DNA from: Acrasis kona
Taxonomy: Eukaryota > Heterolobosea > Eutetramitea > Acrasida > Acrasidae
Assembly (NCBI GenBank): GCA_026419775.2
Contig: JAOPGA020001109.1
Span: forward strand, 39,746-103,745
Direction of reading: 5' to 3'
Length of the DNA: 64,000 nt
Shown piece by piece: positions 9,239-19,095 of the stretch. A program made the position numbers and the translations under genes. How positions within the stretch are numbered: position 1 is the first letter of the stretch; each line of letters opens with the position of its first letter. Below the pieces are notes generated by a model. The model was not told the DNA's origin. It was given only the letters and a program-made list of their open reading frames with translations, and did not search any database.

Positions 9239-10770
9239 CTATTTCTTATGTTTGAACTTTAAGAGCATATCTGACAAAAACTTTGTATCAGCGTTGGAAT
9301 TTTTCACAATGAAGGGATGTTGAAGAAGCTGGGCGGCATCGTATCTCTTATCAGGGTTCTTGTTTAATGACTGCGCGAGGAAGTCCTTGAAATCCGCGCC
9401 CCATTTCTCAGGCTGCTTGACCGTTGGTGAAGGGTGAGTGGCAATGATGAAAAGAGCCCTCAAAGGTGGCAGGTCCAACAGTGGAGGCTCGCAATCAGCC
9501 ATCTCCAAGGCCATAATTCCCAAACTCCAAATATCAACTTTTGTACCATACTCAATACCACGAATTACTTCAGGTGCCATCCAGTAGGGCTAATAAAAAC
9601 ATTAATCACATTAAACATTCGAGAAAACTTACCGTCCCGACAACTGACCTCCTCTTATTGGCACTTTGGGTTAGTTCTGCACAGAAGCCAAAATCTGCCA
9701 ACTTGACGGAACCATCTGATCCTAATAAAACATTATCTGATTTAATGTCACGATGAATGCGGTTTAAATCATGAAGGTATTTAAGAGCCAACAAACACTC
9801 CTTACACACTGCCGCTATCTGAGGCTCTGTGAAGTGTGTGTTTAGTAGCAAATCTGTTAGTTTACCGCCTGACAAAAACTCCATCACAATCCATAGGTCT
9901 TGATTGTGAGTATATGATCCTACATATTTGACAACATTTTTATGGGTGGCGGTCTCCATCATAGCAATCTCATTTATCAAAGTCTCCATCTTTGTGTCTG
10001 CTTTGATCTGAATTACTTTAATTGCGCACAGCATGCCAGTCTTGAGCTGAACCCCTCTGAAAACAACTCCTGACGATCCCTCATCCAATCGAACCATCTT
10101 ACCAAATAATTTGGTTGGGTTATCTTTAGATAGATAGTCGTTTAGATTCTTCCTTACAATTGGTTGGACGGACGCCTTTGTGGGTATCATACCCTCCTCT
10201 ACAAACTTTAGGGTTGCCAACATGTCTTGAGGGTGCTCCATGTACTCCTCCTTCTTAACACCGGAAATCTTCAACATGGTTTCCCATTCCTCTGGGAGCC
10301 CCTTGAAGCCTGTTTCAGTGTCGTAATCTACATGAACATTGTGCTTGAAACCAAATGGTTTCGAAATTATCATAGCATCTCCAGGTTCCTCCTGTTTGTT
10401 TTCGGGTGTCTTTGCAAGAAGAGTTTGGAAGAATGATTTTGATCCTTAATGTGTTACATTCAAATTATACAAGTTACATACTTTCTGTCTTTGGTTCTTT
10501 TGGTACTAGATGAGGTTCTATTCTAGACATGTCGGTCTCAACAGTGTGCTCAGCTCCAAATGCACTTTTCCAGGCTGGAGGAACTCCTCTCAAATTTCCT
10601 TGATCCATATCGACCTCAACATGTATACCCTGCTGAAAGTTTGTCTGTTATATTATGGTCAGATCAATAGAAAAGTTAATTTAACAAACTGGTGCACCAA
10701 TCTGCACAGAATCACTCATATCATCATTAGAGTTGGTCCTGCTGAGAATCTTATTGAATAGACTTTTCAT
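9239..10770 (-). CDS. p21-activated kinase (PAK/STE20) with two CRIB domains
   Basis: Four exons on the minus strand, 10770-10690, 10644-10482, 10444-9633 and 9589-9239 (introns 45, 37 and 43 nt), encode 468 residues. Two CRIB (Cdc42/Rac-binding) motifs occur in tandem. The first is split by intron 1 (IGAP / TNFQQGIHVEVD ... GVPPAWKSAF); the second is at about residue 105-140 (ISKPFGFKHNVHVDYD ... GLPEEWETML). The C-terminal kinase domain is complete: Lys in CAIKVI, HRDIKSDN, ADFGFC, GTPYWMAPEV (restored across intron 3), and a conventional C-lobe. The glycine loop is atypical (LDEGSSGVVF). PAKs are Ser/Thr kinases switched on by GTP-bound Rac/Cdc42 to remodel actin. The tandem CRIB arrangement is unusual and may give two GTPase inputs or cooperative activation. 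The exon joins are well supported by restored motifs. Confidence 0.9.
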
Positions 10771-10855
10771 GATGGCTTGCCAAAGTTACAGTAAGCCTCT
10801 TATAGTTGACCAACCAAGAGTCAATTTCGAAAATAATAAGATCAAAATAGTAAAA

Positions 10856-12953
10856 TTACATTTTTTGTTTTTTATTCGGAGGTTCAAGTTCAGGGTCACC
10901 ATTACTATTTCTAACTCCAGGCTTTGATGGAATATTCATTACAAACCCTTGTGTCGGAGGAGGTGTTGAAGTGGCTGGTTTTTTAGCAGCACCACCCAAT
11001 GAGAAAGATATTTTTGGTGCACCAGGTTGAGCGGCATTTTGTGGTGATGAAGAATTAACTTTACCAATGGTCATGCCGCCAAAAGAAATGGGTGCACTTG
11101 CTGGTGTCTGACTAACAACAGAAGAACCGTTCGTTTTATTTGGTGTGACCGTAGTCGCTACAGGATTGGGTACCGGATTAGCTATTTTTTTAGGTGGAGC
11201 TGACTTGGACAAATACGCCTCGATAGCATTTTCCAGCGTATCCAGCAATGGCTTGGTCAACTGTTTAGTTTGATTCACCTGATTGTGCATGGCCGTTGCT
11301 GCAGTAGTCTGATGCAGCTGCTCCTTCTCTAGCGTCTCTATGGATTCCTTCTTATCTTTAAGCGTCTTGATCAGCTTTTCAGCCTTGGCTGTAGTAACAG
11401 GGTTCCATTTAGTCTTTGGAATGGCCAATAAACTCCATAAATGACGCAACAGCTCGACAACGACGTGGAATTCGCTCGATAATTGCTCTCTAAAGTCTTC
11501 ATCGATGCGAGCGCTTTGTGAATTTGTAAAAGTGGTCTCCGTTGCGAGATTGGTGAGTTCCACGGAGATTTTTTCGGCGAACGAACTGCTCACGAGTGCT
11601 TTTTGTAGATCCAAATTCCCATCTATGCTCAATTCGTGTATTTCTTGTACGAATGTGGACATTAAAGTGGACGCCGAATAGTCGCTGACTAATTCCGATC
11701 GTGATGATGAGATCATGATGGATGGTTGACTGGCATGATTGGATTGTGAAGAAGTTGATGTTTGTAATCCCTCAAAGTATCTGCTCTTGTCGTGAATGTT
11801 GAGCGGTATGTATAAGTGATTGGTGGACGATAGTTGTTCTTCCATCAACGTGTGAATGCGATCTTCATTTTCGTCGGCTTCAATCTCTTTTGGGTCCGTA
11901 CTCGCAATGTGACTGCATGTGAGTGTTAATGATCGTGTGAATGATTCTTGTACCTTTGCATGATTCTTGATGATCTAGTGTTGAATTCCTTCAATATGGG
12001 AAGACTTGCTCCTGTTCTACTTGGCGCCGTTAATTCGTCACTTCTGACTCCATAACACTAGAATGTTAAATTTTTTAACTTTTAATGGTGGACTTACTTC
12101 CCGCTTGTCGTCGGTTGTGAGATCAACAAATTTTCCTACATCCGCTTTGGCTTCTTTTCCTTCTAGTCTTTCTTCATAAGGTCTAAAGATGTCATCTTGC
12201 TGTGCACGCGTCTCTTGTGTACGGCGCCTATTGAAATAGTGAGATCTTGCGAATCTATTCCAGAATTCACTCTCTGAGAGTTTATGAGGAACATTATTAT
12301 TATAAGACACTTTAACAGCAGGAAATTCAGAGAAAATTTGACGGATGACAAGAGGAGTGAAACGGAGTGTTTGCTGATTGTTGATTTGCTCAAGCTCAGC
12401 AATGTTAAAAATACTATTTTTTAAACCAGGTTCTTGTGCAACAGATATCTTGTTTGTTTTAAGTTGGTGGGAATGAGTGGCCCAAAAATCATCCGCAGTA
12501 ATGACACCACCTTGCACCAGTTCCTTGTATATCTTCAATAACCCCTCGTTACTTGAAAGTAGTTTTAACTTTTCATTATCTTCTGGAGTGATCTTTTGGT
12601 TACTTTTTTTAAATTCAGCAATGAATTTCTGTATCAGATTTCTACAATTATCTCTTGTTGGTATATCTTTAAATATAAATACGTTTGAAGACTCCTGTTC
12701 CCCAGAGTTTTCCGGGGGCAACACAATGATCTTCAATTTAGGAGTACCTTTACTTGTCATAAGTTCTACACAGTAAGGATTGCCTGTTCAAACTAAGTGT
12801 ACCTTTCAATCTACCAAAGGTGATTGTTAACTCTGGTATAGTATTTCCTTGAAGATACCAGTCAAGCTTTATTTTCGAAACTGTGACGCGACCATTCTTC
12901 TTGCTAAAAGTGTCACATTTACATTCATAATTGAATGACTCTTGTTGAGACAT
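10856..12953 (-). CDS. GTF2H1: TFIIH core subunit p62 (GTF2H1/Tfb1)
   Basis: Four exons, 12953-12803, 12747-12098, 12057-11954 and 11912-10856 (introns 55, 40 and 41 nt), give 653 residues, somewhat longer than the usual 540-640. The N-terminus is a PH/GLUE-like fold region rejoined by intron 1 (GRLKGTPKLKIIVLPP). Two BSD domains follow, each with the diagnostic Phe-Trp (ITADDFWATH and LSESEFWNRFARSHYF). The C-terminal half has the p62-type helical region (VVELLRHLWSLL, then LIKTLKDKKESIETLEKEQ). After it comes an extra, low-complexity tail rich in Pro, Ser and Gly-Gly that ends in a basic PPNKKQKM stretch, possibly a nuclear signal. p62 scaffolds TFIIH in RNA polymerase II initiation and nucleotide excision repair. 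Identification is strong from BSD spacing; the symbol is by homology. Confidence 0.85.
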
Positions 12954-13136
12954 TCTTTCAATAAAATGTTTGAAAAAGAACCGGTTGTGCTTTACAAAAT
13001 ATGGAGAAAAAGGAACCAACACAGTCAGTCGACTTTCATAAACGAGTTAATATCAGCACAAGATAAATTCACCATAAACAATTCAAACGGAAGTGCACAC
13101 AGCGTTCAATATTTTAAAAAACAAATAAAATCACTT

Positions 13137-15391
13137 TTAAAAATCTTTATACCATCTATACAATTTCTTCGATACTTCAATTACATCACCTGATATCTTT
13201 GTGCTATATACCTTCCTCTCTGAAATCCATTTCTTTTCGACTAGTATAATTTCTTCTTTCATTTCCTTTGCATCAATAGGCTTTCCATGTTCCATACTAC
13301 TTTTTAAGTAATCATAAAAGATGCTCCACCTGGGCATATAAAAATCCTTTATGATTCCACTCCATAGCTTGTAAGCATACTGAGTCAAGTCATCAGATAG
13401 CTCTGGTTTAGCCCATGATGTGATTTGTAGTTTTGCATTAAGTTCGAGCATCTGTTTCTCCTGTTCATTTGATGCCCACTTTATACTACTTTGTAACCAA
13501 GTGCCCAATAAAAAGTTCTCATTTGTAGCACATAGTTCATCCATGTGGTACATGATTTGATCAAACTGTTTTACAAAAGACTCAAAAGAATGCAAATCAA
13601 CCATTCTATAGGAATTTTGTATTTTATAATAAATAGAAAGAGCGACGGCACTTAAGCTTTGCATACCTATATCAACCAAATCGTACTGATAGGTTCGAGT
13701 TTTTGAGAGCGAATCCGATCGTATGAACAATCCCCAAGCTTCAATCAACTGTGTCTTGTTAAAATACAAGGACACTGGAGCATTGGAAACATAAGTGACA
13801 TCTAGAGCAGGTCTCGCAGCAACAATGGACCCAGAAGCACCCATTTGATTAGTAGGACAATTATAAACGCCTTCAATCAAGTATTTCCACGATTGAATCA
13901 CATTTTCGGGCAACGGATTGCCATATCTCGTTGAGATGTATTGATTTGTAAAAGTATTCAAATCAGGAACATCACTTCTCCAAGTCATTTCCAACAACAA
14001 ATCATAAGCGATTGGATTGTTTTCGATAGCTTCAGGTGATAAACCTATACCAATCATATTCTTGTTATTCATTTTAGTTTTGACCAAGTCTTGAGGCATG
14101 GTATGTAATTTACCATATAGACCAGGTCTACCACCAAAGTTATGTAGCATACACCATATAAATTGATGCCCGTAGAAACTTTGAGTAGTTTTCCACACGG
14201 GAGCTACTTCTGCCCACAAATCCAAAACGATGCTCCTATCTTGAGGAATGGCATCGAAAAAGGCTTTTGCTTGTGGAGGTTGCCAAAAGGATTTGTCATT
14301 TACCAAAAACCAACCCTGCATTACCCAAATAGCTTTCGAATCTGCATCCATAATGCTCTTGAAAATGGCCTTGCTCACATCGGCCAGGTATTTAATGTCG
14401 GTCGTTGGTGGAATTTCCTCATTGAAAGGATCCGCATTGTATAAATGATCGCTACCCAATAAAGAGGTTTGCTTCTCAATGTAAAGGTTTCCCAATTTTT
14501 GAAACATTTCGTCTAGTGGGTCGAGAAATAATGTACCTTCGAAACTTTGTGCCCATGGTTTCAATCTGGATACATTTGCATGTTTGTATTGGTTGATAAA
14601 GTCTGGTGGGACGTAACCTGCAAATGCTGGTAATATGGGCGTCATGCCCAGCTCGCGTTCTCTTTGTAGTATTTGTTTCGCCAGGTTGAATTGTGAAGCG
14701 ATCCAATGTTGAGAAGGGGGACCAGACCATCCATTCAAGTTTCCCATTCTGTTCCATGGGAGGAATGCGGGTCCAGAGAAAAAGTTTGAAGTGGAAATGT
14801 TTAGTTCGCCGTAAACTTGTTGCCAAACGTATTCTTGACCGGTGAATGACAACGGTGCGTTGATTCCATTAAGTGCCATCCAATCAATTTCTCTCTCCCA
14901 TCTTGCCCAGTCCCACCACACCGTGGAATAGCCATGAGTACACCTTTGAAATGTTAATGTAAATTGAATGTTGTTACGAACGTGTTCATGTAGTATCTGT
15001 ATTTGTGTTGTGTTCTTTTGGTAATCTTCTCTGATATACGAGGTGGATTGGAGGGTATATCGATATGATCGGCTCCCCAGTAGAACTGTGAATTGCAATA
15101 ATATTTGAGGTAGTAATTAAGTGCCGATGCAATGGAGATTGCATTGTTTCCTCTGAGAACAATTTTGTAACTATATTTTCCATTAGCTTGTTCCTTTGTT
15201 TCAAGCTGGAACTGATCATAAAAGCCTTTATCATGCTCTATTAAGAGGTGCTCTACATGAAACAGATCAACATACTTCGGCAAAAGCCTAGATATCAATT
15301 GCTCGCCCGCGTGTACTGAGGACTCTCGATTGATCATGTTTTGAGATGCAGCAACCGACACAATTAAAAAAATAAAAGAGAGGAGCCACAT
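13137..15391 (-). CDS. NAGLU: Alpha-N-acetylglucosaminidase (NAGLU, GH89)
   Basis: Two exons, 15391-14982 and 14943-13137, separated by a 38-nt intron, encode 738 residues, almost the length of the human enzyme (743). A signal peptide is obvious (MWLLSFIFLIVSVAAS). The splice creates RYYMNTCTHGYSTVWWDW, the highly conserved block before WARWEREIDWMALNGIN. The two GH89 catalytic regions are present: NADPFNEE (acid/base Glu) and GLSPEAIENN ... LLLEMTWR (nucleophile region). The enzyme is lysosomal and removes terminal alpha-GlcNAc from heparan-type glycans; in an amoeba it would work in the phagolysosome on ingested polysaccharide. Several Asn-X-Ser/Thr sites are consistent with a secretory-pathway protein. 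Confidence 0.93.
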
Positions 15392-15511
15392 AGCTTCTTT
15401 ATGATTTTATTGATCATGAAAAGTTTACAAGAACTTACAATACTTTGATTAGTAGATCCTTGTCAAACGACAAACATTTATAAAATTGTTTGAAAAATTT
15501 ATTATTTACAT

Positions 15512-16333
15512 TTATCTGCGTGCGGCAATTTGTAATAAACCAGCAATAAGGTATAAACCACCAGCAATAACCCACAAGACACCGGCTTGGGTTTGGAATG
15601 ATCTAGTTTCTGCTGCTCTTAAGAAACTATGCCATGCGATGGAACCTAGTAATAACAATACAGAGGCGACGGTGTACAAGACTGTGGCAATACCGTTCAA
15701 GTACAAGCTGGAGATTAAACTCTTTGGTGCAACTTGGAATGTACCGTTAGTACGACTGTTCATGTTGCTCATGAAGGTGTGGTACAAGAAAATACCATCA
15801 ATAATTGCTCCATAGTTGCGTAGCAAGAAGTACGTTAAGATTAATGATGAACCAATGATCCAAATGATAGTACCGGCGTTGAAAGTGTCAAATCTAGAGC
15901 TTCCAGCCAACCATAGAGCTGCACCAATGATCATAAGGATGCTTCCCAAGAAGAAGGCAATGCTTCCCAAGATATTCAAAAAGTGGTACGGTGTTCTTGA
16001 GTTCTTGTTTCCAAGGTCGAATCCTCCAATGAAGGCGAATATTGAAGCTAAAGTGAAGAATGAGAAGGCAATAATCCAGAGAACACCACTGGCAACGTAG
16101 TGATATCCAAAATCTGCTAAACTGATGGCTGCACCGACTAGTAGCAAAACACCTCCAATGAACATGGATAGACCCATGAGTGCTCCCATGATTTGAGACA
16201 AAACTTGTGATTTGGCCTCAACTGGTGCTGCATAAGCTGTTTGTGTGACTGTTGTTTGGGTCACGGTGGTTGCCCCTGGTCCGTCCAAGACCTTTGGGTT
16301 TGTTGATGGTAGTACTGTTGTTGTTGTGTTCAT
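15512..16333 (-). CDS. Multi-pass membrane protein with YrhK-like segments
   Basis: A 273-residue frame; the start at 16331-16333 is the first ATG, as the open frame upstream has only a TTG. The first 60 residues are Thr/Val-rich and polar. The rest contains about seven or eight strongly hydrophobic helices arranged as repeated pairs with Gly-Ser-Ile-Leu motifs (LLVGAAISLADF, FFLGSILMIIGAALWLAGS, LLLLGSIAWHSF, LWVIAGGLYLIAGLLQIAARR). The pattern G-x-L-x-x-x-G-S plus an Ala-Gly-x-L-W helix recalls the YrhK family of small two-helix proteins, here in tandem. The function is unknown. It has no intron and the mRNA would be short and abundant-looking (A-rich leader before ATG). Confidence 0.65.
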   Translation of the reverse strand: MNTTTTVLPSTNPKVLDGPGATTVTQTTVTQTAYAAPVEAKSQVLSQIMGALMGLSMFIGGVLLLVGAAISLADFGYHYVASGVLWIIAFSFFTLASIFAFIGGFDLGNKNSRTPYHFLNILGSIAFFLGSILMIIGAALWLAGSSRFDTFNAGTIIWIIGSSLILTYFLLRNYGAIIDGIFLYHTFMSNMNSRTNGTFQVAPKSLISSLYLNGIATVLYTVASVLLLLGSIAWHSFLRAAETRSFQTQAGVLWVIAGGLYLIAGLLQIAARR

Positions 16334-16460
16334 GTTGTTTTTTGTTGTGTGGACGGTACACAAGTAACTTTGTTTTTAAATACATCTGATCTAAAAATAA
16401 ATAATCTAAATACAATTATTTCCTTTTCTAAAGCGCTCCGACGTTAAAAATAAGTTTATA

Positions 16461-16609
16461 ATGAACTCAACCAATGTATACGACAATCTTTTAGGGCACT
16501 CTGGTCTATGGATAGCTAAAATCAATGTAGCTTTCAACAGACTCGTATGAACGAATTTTCCAAAACATGTCAAAATTAGAACCAAGTGTCCAAGAAGAGA
16601 TTTCTATAA
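16461..16609 (+). CDS. 37-residue small protein, two exons (candidate)
   Basis: ATG at 16461 opens 28 codons; a GTATGA donor at 16545 and a TTAG acceptor ending at 16579 define a 35-nt intron like others in this window, after which nine codons lead to TAA (16607-16609). The predicted peptide has a mixed amphipathic core (YDNLLGHSGLWIAKINVAF) and a basic C-terminus (SKKRFL). A TATAA sits just upstream of the ATG. It lies in the 355-bp gap between the YrhK-like gene and the ankyrin gene, which otherwise holds nothing I can call. An alternative unspliced frame, ATG at 16567, gives 43 residues with no clear features. Evidence is only intron fit and composition. Confidence 0.3.
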
Positions 16610-16688
16610 CAAATGAAGATGATTTATTCGTGAGCACAAATCAAAAAGATCAAACAATTTCATTTTATTTATCATGCATGTATCAATT

Positions 16689-19016
16689 TTAATCTTCAGT
16701 CTCTTCCTCATCAAACAACATGTCGTAAAGTGTTTGGATGTTATTAACATTGTTCTTTTTATCTTTCCATGCCTGAACAAGTATTCTACCGCAAATGGTC
16801 TGACCCGCTTGTGATGCGACAAGTAGTGCCGTCCTACCACTACTATCCTTTATGTTTAGATTAACTCCTACTTCAATTAAGACTATAGCTGATTCTGCAC
16901 TACCATTAAGCACTGCTAAATGTAAAGGAGTAAAGCCTTGATCGTCCTGTTGTTCTTTGTTTGCTTTACTTGTAAGATATCTAACATTTTCAATGGTGTT
17001 GTTTTCCACGGCTTCATGCAGTGGTGTTCTACCGTAAACATCCACTGCATTTACTTCTGCTCCACTCTCCACTAGTAAAATCACAACATCCAGTCTGTTG
17101 TGACTGGCGTGATGAAGAGGAGACTTCTTTTCATTATCACATTGAGTTGTGGATGCATTTTTGGATAATAGATATTCTGTGATTTCAAAATTGTTTTGTT
17201 TGCAAGACAGAATCAAAGGAGTGAAACCTTCCCTATCTTCTGTTTTAATGTCTATAATTGCACTCTTATTAACAAGGGATGCGACCATACTACAATTATT
17301 CATCATAACTGCCAGGTGCAAAGGACTCCTGCCTTTCTTGTCTAATGCAGATATGGAAGCACCAGACTGTACTAAAGCCTCCACTAAATCATCGTAACCG
17401 TTTACAATGGCTTGATGTAGAATAGTGTTGCAATCCTGTTCGGATTCTCCACCGACGACTAAATTTTCGACATGACCAGATCTTGTTTTGTTTAAAATAG
17501 TTAACTCCTGCTCACTATTTCTTACATGAGATTGGAACACTCTATCGCTTTTAGCATTATGTTTTAAAAGCTCGAGAGCAAACGGTATTTGCCTCTCGTT
17601 GATGGCAATTTGAAGAGCAGTAAGACCATCTTCATCCTCCATATCAATAAGGTCTTTTGTACTAATGCCAGACATCATACCCTTCTTCATTAGAGCGTCA
17701 ATCACTTCTGGATTACCACGCGCTGCAGCTTCATGGAGGGCAGTTCTCATATGTTTGTTTTGTTTATTAACAAGTGCCCTCTTCTCTAGAAGGGCGCTTA
17801 ATACATCAACATTTCCCACAAAAGCAGCGTTATGCAGCGGAGTGTTACCAGAATTATTCTGAGCGTTTACATCAGACTTCTTGTCAATGAGGCTTTTCAC
17901 CAACTCTGTGGAGCTAGAGCTAGCGGCCCAATGAAGTGCTGTATTACCAAACTTATCCAAAGTAGTAATTTTAAATTTCATCGAAATCAATTTCTCCAAG
18001 ATGTCCTTGTTTTCTTGATAGGCTGCCCTATGTAATAATGATAAGCCATCAACGCTCGACAAACGATGCATATCTGCGCCTAACTTCGAAGTTAATGTTT
18101 TAAATAATTCCCAATTTTGAGTGTCACATGCGATTGATAGAGCAGTTGCGCCTTGTGCGTCTTCCTCGTTAATGAAAGACGAATCCAATTTTCTTTTTAT
18201 AAAGTATTCAAAGATTTCTTTTTTTTGATTTTGAGCGGCAACATGCAATATGGTCCTACCGGTTTGGTAATCCTTTTGAAAAGGCGTTTGGCCTATTGCA
18301 AGTAGAGTGGTTAAAAGTTTGACATCACCTGATGCTGCAGATTCTTGAAGTAGGTTTAAATTACTCGTTGGGTTTTTCGCATTAAAATCGAAGTTGGCGC
18401 CACCTTCTATAAGTAGCTCTGCGGCTCTTGCTTTGTATTGTGTGATTGCCATGTAGAGGGCAGTTTGATTCTTTTCGTCTTTCGCATCTCTATTTACAAT
18501 GACCAACTGTCCGCCGTTTTTGAATGTCTCAAGCTTGAGAATGAATTTGATTACTTCTTCGTCTTCTGGTTTATCTTTAAAGTTATCAACAGCAATGTGA
18601 AGACAGGTTTCGTCATTTTTTGCTCTTCCGTTAAAGTCTGCATCGTGGTCTAACAAACATCTTGCTACGTCAAGGAATCCTAATCTAATTGATAGAGTGA
18701 AAGGAGTATCCGATAAAAACTTCTCAACCTCTTCTTCCTCTTCGTCTGAATTGTTATCAGCATCTGGATCATTCTTTTTGATGTTGTTAGTATTTAGCTT
18801 CAACGCCTGCTTTGTTCTGGAATTGGGTCGTGACTCTTGTTTTACTTCCTCCATAATTGAATGATTAACGTCGAGGTCGGGATTTGCCTCAAACAACTTT
18901 TCAATTTGATCAACGTCATTAACACGAATGTACTCTACCAAAATCTCTTCAGGAGAGAGTTTGTCTATGTCAATAACCTTGCCATTTCTCTTGATTGTTC
19001 CCAGCTTCTTGCTCAT
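16689..19016 (-). CDS. Ankyrin-repeat protein
   Basis: A single 775-residue frame with no intron. After a polar N-terminal 80 residues including an acidic run (DADNNSDEEEEEVEK), nearly all of the protein is ankyrin repeats, about 15-17 of them; clear ones read GRTILHVAA, GNTALHWAASSSS, GNTPLHNAAFVGN, MRTALHEAAARGN, GRSPLHLAVMMNN, GRTPLHEAVENN and GFTPLHLAVLNGS. The C-terminus is short and acidic (LFDEEETED). No kinase, SOCS, FYVE or membrane domain is present, so this is a pure protein-interaction solenoid; the partner cannot be inferred. It shares a 79-bp divergent intergenic region with the next gene on the plus strand, which could allow co-regulation. Confidence 0.85.
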   Translation of the reverse strand: MSKKLGTIKRNGKVIDIDKLSPEEILVEYIRVNDVDQIEKLFEANPDLDVNHSIMEEVKQESRPNSRTKQALKLNTNNIKKNDPDADNNSDEEEEEVEKFLSDTPFTLSIRLGFLDVARCLLDHDADFNGRAKNDETCLHIAVDNFKDKPEDEEVIKFILKLETFKNGGQLVIVNRDAKDEKNQTALYMAITQYKARAAELLIEGGANFDFNAKNPTSNLNLLQESAASGDVKLLTTLLAIGQTPFQKDYQTGRTILHVAAQNQKKEIFEYFIKRKLDSSFINEEDAQGATALSIACDTQNWELFKTLTSKLGADMHRLSSVDGLSLLHRAAYQENKDILEKLISMKFKITTLDKFGNTALHWAASSSSTELVKSLIDKKSDVNAQNNSGNTPLHNAAFVGNVDVLSALLEKRALVNKQNKHMRTALHEAAARGNPEVIDALMKKGMMSGISTKDLIDMEDEDGLTALQIAINERQIPFALELLKHNAKSDRVFQSHVRNSEQELTILNKTRSGHVENLVVGGESEQDCNTILHQAIVNGYDDLVEALVQSGASISALDKKGRSPLHLAVMMNNCSMVASLVNKSAIIDIKTEDREGFTPLILSCKQNNFEITEYLLSKNASTTQCDNEKKSPLHHASHNRLDVVILLVESGAEVNAVDVYGRTPLHEAVENNTIENVRYLTSKANKEQQDDQGFTPLHLAVLNGSAESAIVLIEVGVNLNIKDSSGRTALLVASQAGQTICGRILVQAWKDKKNNVNNIQTLYDMLFDEEETED

Positions 19017-19095
19017 TATCTTTGTAAGCTAGTAGTAGCTTGGTCAACTAACTTCTAGCGGCTATATGCTCGTTACATCTTTTTGAACAAAGTCT

